This document shows, piece by piece, positions 53,489-62,304 of a stretch of 64,000 nt of DNA. The notes below the pieces were generated by a model. It had not been told where the DNA came from. It did no database searches and saw nothing but the letters and a program-made list of their open reading frames with translations. A program made the position numbers and the translations under genes. The number at the start of each line of letters is the position of its first letter. The first letter of the stretch is position 1. The stretch comes from Paenibacillus piscarius (lineage in GTDB: Bacteria > Bacillota > Bacilli > Paenibacillales > Paenibacillaceae), in contig NZ_JAIEUI010000022.1 in NCBI RefSeq assembly GCF_022234545.1, positions 1 to 64,000 on the forward strand, in the 5' to 3' direction.

Positions 53489-53552
53489 TTACGAATACAT
53501 TTCCTGCATTGGAACATTCAGAGGCAATTCTGCGGCCCGGCTGATTTTTTGT

Positions 53553-53581
53553 TTGACAGAAGGGAAGCTCTGTCCCATAAT
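53553..53581 (+). promoter_or_regulatory. SigA promoter of the peptide ABC operon
   Basis: TTGACA (53553-53558) and CATAAT (53576-53581) with a 17-nt spacer lie 49 nt before the substrate-binding protein start. It is the likely origin of the overlapping ABC transporter transcript. Confidence 0.65.
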
Positions 53582-53629
53582 ACAATCCATACTAAACATA
53601 TATGATTTATAGGAAGGGTGGATCACACT

Positions 53630-55249
53630 GTGATTAATTTAAAGTCTTCACTCCGCAAAACCGCAGGGCTGGGTACGCTGGCCATCTTGTTCGTCTCGCT
53701 TCTATCCGGCTGCTCCGGGTCTGCCAATCCTGCCGAATCCGGCAATAACGCCCAGGCCAGCTCAAGTCCGGCCGCAGCGCAGAGCGCAGCACCGGCAGAG
53801 CCTGCTGCAGGCGGCACCTTCGTCTATGGCCGTCCGGCTTCTGTTACTTCGTTCGATCTGCATAACCAGATTACGTCGAATAACGCATTTGCGATTGATA
53901 AAGTGTTTGAATCGCTGGTGGCTTTTGACAGCAAGGGGGAGATTACGGATCAGCTGGCTCAGTCGCATACGATCAGCGAAGACGGCTTAACGTACACCTT
54001 CGTCCTGCGTGACGGCTTGAAATTCTCGAATGGTACGCCGGTCACGGCAGCGGATGCAGTGTTCTCCCTGGAGCGTCATCTGAAGGTTGGCGGCCCGCTG
54101 GCAATCTCGGCTAAGGTGGATACAGTTAAGGCGCAGGACGACAAGACGCTGGTAATCACGCTGAAGGAACCGTACACCCCCTTCATCTCGGAGCTGTCGA
54201 ACTTCTCGAACGGCATCATTCCGAAGGACTTCGGCGGCGTAAGCGAAGAGGAATTCTTCAAGAAGCCGGTAGGCACAGGCCCGTTCGTTGTGGAGAGCTG
54301 GGACCCGGCAGGCGATGTGACCTTCACTAAGAATACCAACTACTGGAAGGAAGGCAAGCCTTATATCGACAAGCTGGTCTATAAGCTGATCCAGGATGAC
54401 AGCCAGGCCATCAACCAGCTTAAGGCCGGATCGGTGAATGCGGTTGAAGCGCTGTCTCTCCAGAATGCAGGCGAGATTAAGAATGGCGCAGATACTACTG
54501 TAGCTACGAACGGCAGCTGGGTTACGGAGCAGCTGTTCTTCAATACACTGGATAAGCATTTCTCTGATATCCATGTCCGCCGTGCGCTGGCGCTGGCGCT
54601 GGACCGTGAAGGTCTGACCAAAGCCTTGACCTTCGGTTATGCCCAGACCGCGAAATCCCTGCTGCCGCCAACGATTCCTTACAACGCCAACGATACGCTC
54701 AAGACGCTGGATTTCGATACCGCCGCAGCGAAGGCGGAGCTGGCCAAGTCAGCCTTCCCTAATGGCTTCTCCACCAAGCTGCTGATCGCCTCCGGCAACA
54801 GCACCCGGGCCCAGGAAGCCCAGATTATCCAGGCGGCAGGCCAGTCCATCGGCATCAAGATCGAGATTGAATCCGTGGAGCTGGCCACCTTCCGGGAACG
54901 CTTCTTCGCTTATGATTTCGCAGCGATGCTGAACAGCGGCCAGGCGGACTCCCCGGAAGCGAACTCGATCCTAGCGTTCCAGACCGATCCCGAGGGCTTC
55001 AGCAAATCGTATTGGACCCATTACACGAATAGCGAGGTCACCAAGCTTTTGTATGAGGGACAAAAGACAGCTGACGGTGAAGGCCGGGCCGCCATCTACA
55101 GTAAGCTGCTGCAGATCCTCGCTGATGAAGTGCCGTACATTCCGTTATACTATCCTGACATCCTGATCGGTGCCCGTTCTTCCGTTGAAGGACTGATGGT
55201 TCTGCCTAACGGCAGCCTCCGTCTGGAAGATGTCCGCATAGGCCAATGA
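53630..55249 (+). CDS. Peptide-type ABC transporter, substrate-binding lipoprotein
   Basis: A 539-residue SBP_bac_5 (DppA/OppA/NikA-like) protein. The signal sequence ends at the lipobox LLSGC, making C28 the lipid-anchored residue, followed by a low-complexity Ser/Ala/Pro linker. GTG 53630 was chosen with GGAAGGG 11 nt upstream; a GTG at 53618 abuts that site. It overlaps the first permease gene by 4 nt. The ligand is not readable, though the downstream genes point to a peptide or modified amino acid. Confidence 0.9.
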   Translation: MINLKSSLRKTAGLGTLAILFVSLLSGCSGSANPAESGNNAQASSSPAAAQSAAPAEPAAGGTFVYGRPASVTSFDLHNQITSNNAFAIDKVFESLVAFDSKGEITDQLAQSHTISEDGLTYTFVLRDGLKFSNGTPVTAADAVFSLERHLKVGGPLAISAKVDTVKAQDDKTLVITLKEPYTPFISELSNFSNGIIPKDFGGVSEEEFFKKPVGTGPFVVESWDPAGDVTFTKNTNYWKEGKPYIDKLVYKLIQDDSQAINQLKAGSVNAVEALSLQNAGEIKNGADTTVATNGSWVTEQLFFNTLDKHFSDIHVRRALALALDREGLTKALTFGYAQTAKSLLPPTIPYNANDTLKTLDFDTAAAKAELAKSAFPNGFSTKLLIASGNSTRAQEAQIIQAAGQSIGIKIEIESVELATFRERFFAYDFAAMLNSGQADSPEANSILAFQTDPEGFSKSYWTHYTNSEVTKLLYEGQKTADGEGRAAIYSKLLQILADEVPYIPLYYPDILIGARSSVEGLMVLPNGSLRLEDVRIGQ

Positions 55250-56235
55250 TGAAGCCCAGACTGACCCTGACGGGTGCAGCTGGAAACAATGGTTCTTACA
55301 AGTGGCTGGGAACAGCCCTTGTAAGGGCCTTAATTGTTATCCTCTGCGTAATGACGGCGGTCTTTTTCCTCATCCGGATTGTGCCCGGTGATCCTGCCAA
55401 AATGATACTCGGCGAATACAGTACACCTGAAGCGCTGCAAGCGATGCATCACACCCTTGGGCTGGACCTCCCTATATGGGAGCAATTCGTCCGGTTCATC
55501 CAAACGCTGTTTACCCAAGGCGACACCGGCAATTCGATTGTCAGCGGAACCTCAACCCGTGAGCTGATTGCACAGCGTGCCCCCGTCACACTGCTGCTGA
55601 TTGTAATGGCTTCTGTGCTGGCTATTGCCGCGGCACTTGTGCTTGCCGTCCTTGCAGCTACACAGAAGGACAAGCTGCTGGATCATCTGATCCGCATTAT
55701 CCCGGCGGTTACACTTGGGATGCCGGTCTTTTGGGTAGGGCTGCTGTTCATTCTGCTCTTCAGCGTCCGGCTCGGCTGGTTCCCTGTAGGCGGAAGCGGT
55801 GAAGGGGGGCTGTCCACGCTGCACAGCCTGGTGCTTCCGGCGGTGACGGTGGCTTTTTCACAGATACCTACGCTGGTCCGCTCGCTGCGTGCGCAGATGC
55901 TGGAGGTACTTGAGTCCGAATTCGTTGTTACGCTGCGTGCGGCCGGCATCCCTTCCCGGGTCATTCTGTTCAAGCATGTTCTGCGCAATTCGGCGCTGCC
56001 GACCCTGATGCTGCTGGGCGTTAATATCTCTTATCTGATCGGGGGAACGCTGGTGGTAGAGCAGGTCTTCGGGATTAAGGGCATCGGCAGTCTGCTGTTC
56101 ACCTCGATCTCCAGCCGTGACTTCCCTGTGATTCAGGGGATTGCCCTGTATTGCGCGCTGGCGGTTGTCATCATCAGTCTGCTGACTGAGATTATCTCCG
56201 GGTGGCTTGATCCCAGAACGAAGGCGCAACTATGA
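55246..56235 (+). CDS. Peptide-type ABC transporter permease (DppB-like)
   Basis: A 329-residue permease of the oligopeptide family with about six helices and an EAA loop (TLRAAGIPSRVILFKHVLRN). Overlaps the binding-protein gene and the next permease gene by 4 nt each (ATGA), a typical tightly coupled dpp-type operon. The first 15 residues are an unusual Gly/Ala/Asn-rich leader before helix 1. Confidence 0.92.
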   Translation: MMKPRLTLTGAAGNNGSYKWLGTALVRALIVILCVMTAVFFLIRIVPGDPAKMILGEYSTPEALQAMHHTLGLDLPIWEQFVRFIQTLFTQGDTGNSIVSGTSTRELIAQRAPVTLLLIVMASVLAIAAALVLAVLAATQKDKLLDHLIRIIPAVTLGMPVFWVGLLFILLFSVRLGWFPVGGSGEGGLSTLHSLVLPAVTVAFSQIPTLVRSLRAQMLEVLESEFVVTLRAAGIPSRVILFKHVLRNSALPTLMLLGVNISYLIGGTLVVEQVFGIKGIGSLLFTSISSRDFPVIQGIALYCALAVVIISLLTEIISGWLDPRTKAQL

Positions 56236-57101
56236 ATAATATACATTCAGAACCGATTCTCACTGAAAAAAGCACAAGACCAAGCGCATTGCGGCGGATT
56301 GTGAAAACTCCATCGCTGCTGACCGGAATCCTGATGTTCGCCATCCTGATTCTGCTCGCTGTGCTTGTTCCATATTTAAGTCCATATGATCCATCGGAGC
56401 AGAATCTGAGCGCGTTCCTGCAGCCGCCGTCCGCTGCCCATTGGCTCGGAACCGACCAGCTTGGCCGGGATCTGCTGACAAGACTGCTCTATGCCGCCCG
56501 TACGGATCTGGCGATTATGATTCTGGCCGAGATTATCCCGTTCTGCACAGGGGTGCTATTGGGAATGATCTCAGGGTATTACGGTAAATGGACTGATAAA
56601 GTGATTTCGCTGATTACAGATGCGTTTATTGCCTTCCCGTTCTATCTGATCGTCATTATCGTGGCCTTCGCCAGCGGTGCAGGGGAGCGGGGAATTTATA
56701 TTACCTTCATCCTTGTAGGCTGGATTGTGTTTGCCCGTGTGGTCAGAGGCCTGACTGCCTCCTTCCGCAAGCAGGAATGGATTGCCTCGGCCCAGACACT
56801 GGGTCTGCCCGGACACCGGATTCTCCTGCGCCATCTGCTGCCGAATGTACTGCCGCAAGCCGTAGTCGTGCTGATGACGGATATGATCGGGCTGCTGGTA
56901 GCGATCGTTACACTAGGGTACCTCGGCATCGGCATCGCGCCGCCTACACCGGACTGGGGAACGATGATCGCTGACGGGCAACCGTTCATCACCACTGCGT
57001 GGTGGCTGTCGGCCGTTCCGGGCTTCGCTGTAGTGTATACAGGGATTGCGCTGTCGCTGCTGGGCGATGGCCTGGCCGATATCTGGAGGAGAAAATCATG
57101 A
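56232..57101 (+). CDS. Peptide-type ABC transporter permease (DppC-like)
   Basis: A 289-residue permease with the DppC pattern (LSPYDPSEQNLSAFLQPPS then LGTDQLGRDLLTRL) and EAA loop (ASAQTLGLPGHRILLRHLLP). Overlaps the ATP-binding gene by 4 nt. Expected to form a heterodimeric channel with the preceding permease. Confidence 0.92.
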   Translation: MNNIHSEPILTEKSTRPSALRRIVKTPSLLTGILMFAILILLAVLVPYLSPYDPSEQNLSAFLQPPSAAHWLGTDQLGRDLLTRLLYAARTDLAIMILAEIIPFCTGVLLGMISGYYGKWTDKVISLITDAFIAFPFYLIVIIVAFASGAGERGIYITFILVGWIVFARVVRGLTASFRKQEWIASAQTLGLPGHRILLRHLLPNVLPQAVVVLMTDMIGLLVAIVTLGYLGIGIAPPTPDWGTMIADGQPFITTAWWLSAVPGFAVVYTGIALSLLGDGLADIWRRKS

Positions 57102-57853
57102 TCACATCATCTGTACTTGAAGTAGAATCGTTAACCCTCACGGCGGCATCCGGAGAGGTGCTGGTGGATAAGGTCGGCTTCTCGCTGGCTGCCGGGGAGA
57201 GCCTCGGGCTGGTCGGGGAATCCGGGTCCGGCAAATCGCTGACGCTGCGCGCCATTCTCGGCCTTCTGCCGCGCGGTGTGGAGCAGACCGGAGGGACGAT
57301 CCGCAGCAAGGCGGTCAGCGCCATGGTGTTCCAGGACCCGCGCGGTTCATTGGACCCGCTCTGTCCGGTGGTAAAGCAGGTCACCGAGGTCGTCTATTAC
57401 AGACAGAAGACCAGCCTCAGGGCTGCGCGGAGTATCGCGCTGGAGCTGCTTATGCGGCTCGGGCTTCCCGATTCTCTGGCTACTAAAGACCGTTATCCCA
57501 GCCAGCTCTCCGGCGGGCAATGCCAGCGCGTAGTTATTGCGCTTGCGCTTGCGTGTAAGCCGGGCATTCTGCTCTGCGATGAGCCGACAACGGCGCTGGA
57601 TGTAACGGTGCAACGCCAGATTATTGACACGATAACAAATCTCCAGCAGGAGCTGGGCTTCGCCATGGTGTTCGTTACCCACAATCTGGCGATTGCGGCG
57701 AATCTGTGCGCAAGACTCGCGGTAATGAAGCAGGGCCGGATTGTCGAGTATGGTGCGACTCCGGCGCTGCTGCAGCATCCGGCTGAAGCTTATACTCAGA
57801 TGCTAATTGATTCCGTACTGCCTCTGCCGGAGCTGGAAGGAGGCGGCATATGA
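57098..57853 (+). CDS. Peptide-type ABC transporter ATP-binding protein (DppD-like)
   Basis: A 251-residue ATPase with Walker A GESGSGKSLT, signature LSGGQCQR and Walker B LLCDEPTTALD. The ATG at 57098 follows GGAGGAGAAAATC and overlaps the permease stop by 4 nt; an in-frame start at 56999 inside the permease was rejected. It lacks the oligopeptide C-terminal metal-binding extension of longer DppD proteins. Overlaps the second ATPase by 4 nt. Confidence 0.93.
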   Translation: MITSSVLEVESLTLTAASGEVLVDKVGFSLAAGESLGLVGESGSGKSLTLRAILGLLPRGVEQTGGTIRSKAVSAMVFQDPRGSLDPLCPVVKQVTEVVYYRQKTSLRAARSIALELLMRLGLPDSLATKDRYPSQLSGGQCQRVVIALALACKPGILLCDEPTTALDVTVQRQIIDTITNLQQELGFAMVFVTHNLAIAANLCARLAVMKQGRIVEYGATPALLQHPAEAYTQMLIDSVLPLPELEGGGI

Positions 57854-58611
57854 TGGAACCAGCATTACAAGTGAAGGATATTACTGTCCGATATGGGGAT
57901 TACACCGCGCTGGATCATATCACGCTGGAGCTGGCGCAGCATACGACCCTTGGGCTGGTCGGAGAATCCGGCTCCGGGAAGTCCACGCTGGCGCGGGTCA
58001 TTGCCGGGCTGATTGCCCCGGATGATGGGCAGCTGCTGCTCGGCTCAGTAGAGCTGCGTAAGAAGCGGAGTAAGGAGCAGCATAAGCAGATTCAGATGAT
58101 CTTCCAGAACCCGGATGCCTCACTGAATCCCCGGCATTCAGTCCGGCAGATTCTGGCCGAAGCCCTGCGGTTCCACCGGATTGTTGACCGCTCCCAGGTG
58201 GAGCGCCGAAGCCGTGAGCTGCTGGAGCAGGTACAGCTCCCGGCCAGGGCGCTGGACAGGTATCCGCATGAATTCTCCGGCGGACAGCGCCAGCGGATTG
58301 CGATTGCCCGCGCGCTAAGTGTCGAGCCGAGTCTGCTGATCGCCGACGAGCCGACCAGTGCGCTGGATGTCTCTGTCCAGCGGAGTGTATTGGAGCTGTT
58401 CCACAACCTGCGGACAGAGCTGAATCTGACGATGCTGTTCATCTCCCACGATCTGGGCGTCATTCATGCTGTCAGCGATACGGTTGCGGTCATGCGCCAG
58501 GGGAAGCTGGCCGAAGTGAATTCGAGAGACGAATTCTTCCTGCGCCCGGCGCATGAATACAGCCGTGAGCTGCTGTCTGCGGTTCCGAAGATGCCCGAAT
58601 ATCATTCATAA
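57850..58611 (+). CDS. Peptide-type ABC transporter ATP-binding protein (DppF-like)
   Basis: A 253-residue ATPase with Walker A GESGSGKST, signature FSGGQRQR and Walker B LIADEPTSALD. It is the partner ATPase of the preceding gene, completing a five-gene importer. The start ATG at 57850 has a second ATG one codon later. The aminotransferase gene follows 20 nt downstream with GGAGGT. Confidence 0.93.
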   Translation: MMEPALQVKDITVRYGDYTALDHITLELAQHTTLGLVGESGSGKSTLARVIAGLIAPDDGQLLLGSVELRKKRSKEQHKQIQMIFQNPDASLNPRHSVRQILAEALRFHRIVDRSQVERRSRELLEQVQLPARALDRYPHEFSGGQRQRIAIARALSVEPSLLIADEPTSALDVSVQRSVLELFHNLRTELNLTMLFISHDLGVIHAVSDTVAVMRQGKLAEVNSRDEFFLRPAHEYSRELLSAVPKMPEYHS

Positions 58612-58631
58612 CATAACATCAGGAGGTCTAT

Positions 58632-59696
58632 ATGAACGTTGAATATACAGGGTTTGTACCGCTCACGCTACCGGAGCTGAGTACCTTAACGGAGGAGCTG
58701 TCCAGTCTACTGGGCACACAGCATTCTCCGGTCATCATCCCCGGCGAGGCAATATTAGGCATTGAAGCGGTAGCTGCAGGAATTGCTGCTCCCGGCCGCA
58801 CGATCCTGAACATAGTGACCGGCCCGTACGGCAGCTTGTTTGGACAATGGCTTACGCGCGGAGGCGCGGATGTGGTGGAGGTGAAGGTGCCTTTTGACCA
58901 GGTGGTCACGGTGGAGCAGGTAGCTGCTGCGATTGAGCAGTACCAGCCGGTGGCTTTGTCCTTCGTGCAGGCTGAGGTCGTTACCGGCGGCTCTAATCCT
59001 GCGGAAGAGATCTTCAGGCTGGCCCGCAGGCATGACCTGATTACCGTAACGGATTCTGTATCGGCGGTCGGGGGAGAATCCTTGCCTGTGGATGAATGGG
59101 AGGTAGACTTCGCGGTCATTGGTGCACAAAAAGCACTCGCCGGACCCAACGGGGTCAGTGCGGTCAGCATTTCACCGCGCGGCTGGGCCTTCCTGGAGTC
59201 GAATGACCGGGCGCCGCGCAATTCGATCCTGTCTCTGCTGGACCTGCGGCCCGCCCCGGACGGCTCTGCGCCGCTTCGCGTACCGCCGTTTATTCCGGTG
59301 CTGGAGGCCAGAGCGCTGATTCAGGCGCTGCGTGCTGTATTCGAGGAGGGCTTGCCGCAGGTAATCAGCCGGCATGAACGGGCCGCAGCTTCAGCTATTG
59401 CCGGGATCACGGCGCTGGGGCTTGCTCCGTGGCAGAAGGACAGCCGGCATTATTCCACGCTGACGACCACCGTTAGAATTAATGGGGAACAGCGGCTCCT
59501 GATCCGGCAGCCGATCGGCATTGTGGCTCCCGGGGACAGAGAGCTGAACGGCCAGCTGCTGCGGATTAATCATTTTGGCCGCCAGGCCAGCCGCGAAGGT
59601 GTGGAAGCTGCGATTCAGACACTTGCCGGATTGCTGGAGCAGGATGCGGGTGCGGCCGTGCAGGCTGTCCGGCAGGTATGGGGGGAGCCGGTATGA
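58632..59696 (+). CDS. Class V PLP-dependent aminotransferase
   Basis: A 354-residue aminotransferase of the serine-pyruvate/alanine-glyoxylate type. The Schiff-base lysine is K167 in GAQKALAGPNG, and VTDSVSAVGGE holds the PLP-nitrogen aspartate. Related enzymes include alanine-glyoxylate and ureidoglycine-glyoxylate aminotransferases. It is immediately downstream of an importer and overlaps the second amidohydrolase gene by 4 nt, so it probably works on the imported amine or a product of it. The amino donor is not assigned. Confidence 0.88.
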   Translation: MNVEYTGFVPLTLPELSTLTEELSSLLGTQHSPVIIPGEAILGIEAVAAGIAAPGRTILNIVTGPYGSLFGQWLTRGGADVVEVKVPFDQVVTVEQVAAAIEQYQPVALSFVQAEVVTGGSNPAEEIFRLARRHDLITVTDSVSAVGGESLPVDEWEVDFAVIGAQKALAGPNGVSAVSISPRGWAFLESNDRAPRNSILSLLDLRPAPDGSAPLRVPPFIPVLEARALIQALRAVFEEGLPQVISRHERAAASAIAGITALGLAPWQKDSRHYSTLTTTVRINGEQRLLIRQPIGIVAPGDRELNGQLLRINHFGRQASREGVEAAIQTLAGLLEQDAGAAVQAVRQVWGEPV

Positions 59697-60892
59697 TTCT
59701 GAAGCAACCGGCCTTCCAGGCTTACAAAGGTATTCATATTGCGGGTATCGAAGGGAAACGGTTCGATATTGAGATGCGGGATGGCCGTTTCACCTTGGTG
59801 GTGGAGGCCGGGCCGGATCGGGAGGCATTGGAGAGGACGGATGTGCCGGAAGTTGTGGGACAGGACACTTCTCACCCGGAGGCATCGCCCCAGAAGTTAT
59901 GGATCAGCCCGGGTATCATCGATCTGCATACGCATCTGGCCTGGACGGACTTCGACCATGACGATCAGCTGGCCCGGGACGGACGGGAGGTGGAGAAGAT
60001 GCAGGCTGAGGCCCTTGCGGCAACGCTGCGGACTGGCGTGACCACAGCCCGCGACGCCGGGGGCCTGCCGCCGGAGACGATCCGGCTTCTGGTGCAGCAT
60101 TATCAGCAGCCGCTGCGGGTAGAGACCAGCAGCGCGATGCTGGGTGCAGCCGATGCCAAGGGAACCCGGCATCTGGAGAAGCGGCTGGCTGAGGTCTATG
60201 CCACCGGAGCAGGCTGGGTCAAGATCATGGCCACCGGCGGTCTCGGCGCACCGGCTGAGAAGGTCATTGAGCCGAATTTCTCCGAGGAGGAATTCGCCTT
60301 CATCGTCCGTCATGCCCATGAGCATGGGAAGAAGGTGCTGGTCCATACCTGGGGCGGGGTAACGATTGACTGGTCTGCACAGGCTGGGGTGGCATCCTTC
60401 GAGCATGGGATGTTCCTGACCCGGGATCAGGCCGGAAGACTTGCCGAAGCTGGTGTTGCTTATGTGCCAACTGCTTCAATCTATCAGATCGCTGCCGATC
60501 CTAAGGGTGTGCTGGGGCTGCCGCCGGTGATCTCTGAACGCGCCGCCCGGGCGGCCGATGCCCATGCAGCGGCCATCGGGTATGCCAGAGAAGCCGGCGT
60601 CCGGCTGGGCTTCGGCACCGATTATGCTACCCCGGCGCTGCATGGCTATAATCTGCAGGAGCTCGATACGCTGATCGGTTACGGGCTGAGCCGGGCTGCG
60701 GCGTGGCGATCAGCCACTGAGGACGCCGCGGTGATTCTCGGCAAGGGCCATGAGCTGGGCCGGATTGCCGAAGGATATCTGGCCGATGCCGTCATTTATA
60801 CGGCTGATCCGCACCAGGCCCGGAATGCAGATGAGCTGCGGGGGAGTATCGCTGCAGTCATTACCGCCGCCAAGGAGTCGGATCTGATTTAA
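59693..60892 (+). CDS. Amidohydrolase-family protein (imidazolonepropionase/prolidase-like)
   Basis: A 399-residue metal-dependent amidohydrolase. Ligands: HxH in DLHTHLAW, lysine in VKIMATGG, histidines in VLVHTWGG and SFEHGMF, and aspartate in FGTDYATP. This is the pattern of Sgx9260-type Xaa-Pro dipeptidase-like amidohydrolases as well as imidazolonepropionase. The ATG at 59693 overlaps the aminotransferase stop by 4 nt; an in-frame start five codons earlier was rejected. It ends the importer operon and may split an imported N-acyl or dipeptide bond. Confidence 0.88.
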   Translation: MILKQPAFQAYKGIHIAGIEGKRFDIEMRDGRFTLVVEAGPDREALERTDVPEVVGQDTSHPEASPQKLWISPGIIDLHTHLAWTDFDHDDQLARDGREVEKMQAEALAATLRTGVTTARDAGGLPPETIRLLVQHYQQPLRVETSSAMLGAADAKGTRHLEKRLAEVYATGAGWVKIMATGGLGAPAEKVIEPNFSEEEFAFIVRHAHEHGKKVLVHTWGGVTIDWSAQAGVASFEHGMFLTRDQAGRLAEAGVAYVPTASIYQIAADPKGVLGLPPVISERAARAADAHAAAIGYAREAGVRLGFGTDYATPALHGYNLQELDTLIGYGLSRAAAWRSATEDAAVILGKGHELGRIAEGYLADAVIYTADPHQARNADELRGSIAAVITAAKESDLI

Positions 60893-60902
60893 CGGTTACA
60901 CC

Positions 60903-60938
60903 AAGAGGCTGTCCTTTCTGATGAAGGACAGCCTCTTT
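60903..60938 (+). terminator. Intrinsic terminator after the importer operon
   Basis: A perfect 14-bp stem AAGAGGCTGTCCTT with AAGGACAGCCTCTT around a 7-nt loop, followed by T residues. Confidence 0.92.
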
Positions 60939-60961
60939 GCGGTCTGATGGCTCGCAGGCCG

Positions 60962-61145
60962 AATGTAATCGAAAAACCGATCACATTGCGGCGCTGGAGG
61001 GCGTGTGGCCCAAATGTAATCGAAAAACCGATTACATTGCGGCGCTGGAGGGCGTATGGCCCGAATGTAATCGAAAAACCGATTACATTGCGGCGCTGGA
61101 GGGCGCGGAGACAGAATGTAATCGAAAAACCGATCACATTCTGCC
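60962..61145. repeat. 51-bp palindromic repeat array, locus E (four units)
   Basis: Four units start (ATGTAATCG) at 60963, 61014, 61065 and 61116, exactly 51 bp apart. The two middle copies have perfect AATGTAATCG and CGATTACATT arms around AAAAAC; the outer two carry one arm change (CGATCACATT). The linker (GCGGCGCTGGAGGGCG) differs from that at locus C. It begins 24 nt after the preceding terminator and extends toward the convergent secreted-protein gene. It makes artificial reading frames on both strands. Confidence 0.9.
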
Positions 61146-61206
61146 CCGCAGACCCGCCTCACCAGCTTTTCACCCGCCAACGTCATTCAACTCAAATCTC
61201 AACCAT

Positions 61207-62139
61207 TCACAGCTCCGTATACTGTCCCACAATTTGCTTCAGATAAGCTTCCACCTCAGGTGTCTTCTTGTTCCCGGCAGCATCCAGCAGCGGCATCAGC
61301 TTGGCTAGAATATTCAGCACCTTGTTATCGCCTGGCCCGTCCATCAGAACCTGATCATAGGCTCTGCGCAGCTCGGGGTCCAGTTCCATCGTGTCATAAT
61401 CGTAGGCCGGTGTATTATCCGAGCCGAGCAATACTAGAGGAACCGTATAGGCCATTTCATTGCGGATGGCCGCGGCCCGGTTTGACTTCGGATAATCTTG
61501 GACGTAATCACTCATGATGGCCGCTCTGCCGATCAGCTCATCCCAAGTGATCACGATACCGGCATCGAAGGTGGACGGCTTGTTGCTCTCCGTTGCCATG
61601 ATGTCAATATACGCGGCAATATCCTTGCTGACATAGGGCTTGAATACCTTGAAGCCTTCATAATGCATGACCGGATAATACATCCCTTCGCTGCTCTCCA
61701 GCTTGTAGCCTTTATCCCAGATTTCTTCGATTAGCTTGCGGACGGCAGGCTGTTTCACCCGCTTCAGAATCTCCGTATAGGTCATATCGTTGTTAATCTG
61801 AGCATCCATTAATGCCTTTTGCACAGATTCTGGATACAGCTTCTCAGAGAAGCGCTCAAGCCCCGCTCTCTGGGCATTCTCCAATTGAAGGGTCATTACC
61901 GTGCCGTACCAGGAGCCTGCCTTGGAGATGTGGTTCATCAGGTATTTGCGGGCCTGGGCCAGGCTTGCGGGATTGCTGACGTATTTGCGGAACTGGTTGT
62001 AGACAGCCTGGGCATCGGATGCAGATGCAGCAGCTACCGGCTGTGCACCTGTAAACACCGTGCCGCCTGCCAGAGTCAGAGCTGTACCGAGCAGCACCGC
62101 TTTTGCTGTTTTTGTTAAGGATTCTTGTAATGTTCTCAT
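61207..62139 (-). CDS. Secreted protein of unknown function
   Basis: A 310-residue protein with a signal peptide (KTAKAVLLGTALTLAGGTVFTGA, cleavage near AAASA). The mature part is helical and charged, with no domain I recognise. GGAGGT precedes the ATG. It stands alone, convergent with the importer operon and divergent from the HAD gene, with 165 nt between starts. Confidence 0.8.
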   Translation of the reverse strand: MRTLQESLTKTAKAVLLGTALTLAGGTVFTGAQPVAAASASDAQAVYNQFRKYVSNPASLAQARKYLMNHISKAGSWYGTVMTLQLENAQRAGLERFSEKLYPESVQKALMDAQINNDMTYTEILKRVKQPAVRKLIEEIWDKGYKLESSEGMYYPVMHYEGFKVFKPYVSKDIAAYIDIMATESNKPSTFDAGIVITWDELIGRAAIMSDYVQDYPKSNRAAAIRNEMAYTVPLVLLGSDNTPAYDYDTMELDPELRRAYDQVLMDGPGDNKVLNILAKLMPLLDAAGNKKTPEVEAYLKQIVGQYTEL

Positions 62140-62239
62140 TATGTACCTCCAACGGGATAAGATGCTTGCTAGCTACGCTATCCTATTTATTTGGACAGAT
62201 CCGGGATAAGTGAATCGGGCTGCACCAGTGAAATAACGC

Positions 62240-62270
62240 TTGACTTGGAACGCATTTCATAACCTATAGT
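62240..62270 (+). promoter_or_regulatory. Possible promoter of the HAD gene with a 19-nt spacer
   Basis: TTGACT (62240-62245) and TATAGT (62265-62270) have a 19-nt spacer, longer than the optimum and typical of MerR-activated promoters. No clear MerR dyad was seen, so it could equally be a weak ordinary promoter. Confidence 0.45.
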
Positions 62271-62304
62271 TCAGTGGAAGACGATACAAAGGGGAGAAGA
62301 GGAC

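Noticed and set aside
31252..61145. CRISPR-like regular spacing
   Set aside because: The repeats are palindromic and the linkers are near identical within an array, not unique spacers. No cas gene is present.
60889..61308. Open frames on both strands with repeated CNRFFDYI or RKTDYI residues
   Set aside because: They are translations of the 51-bp palindromic array at locus E.
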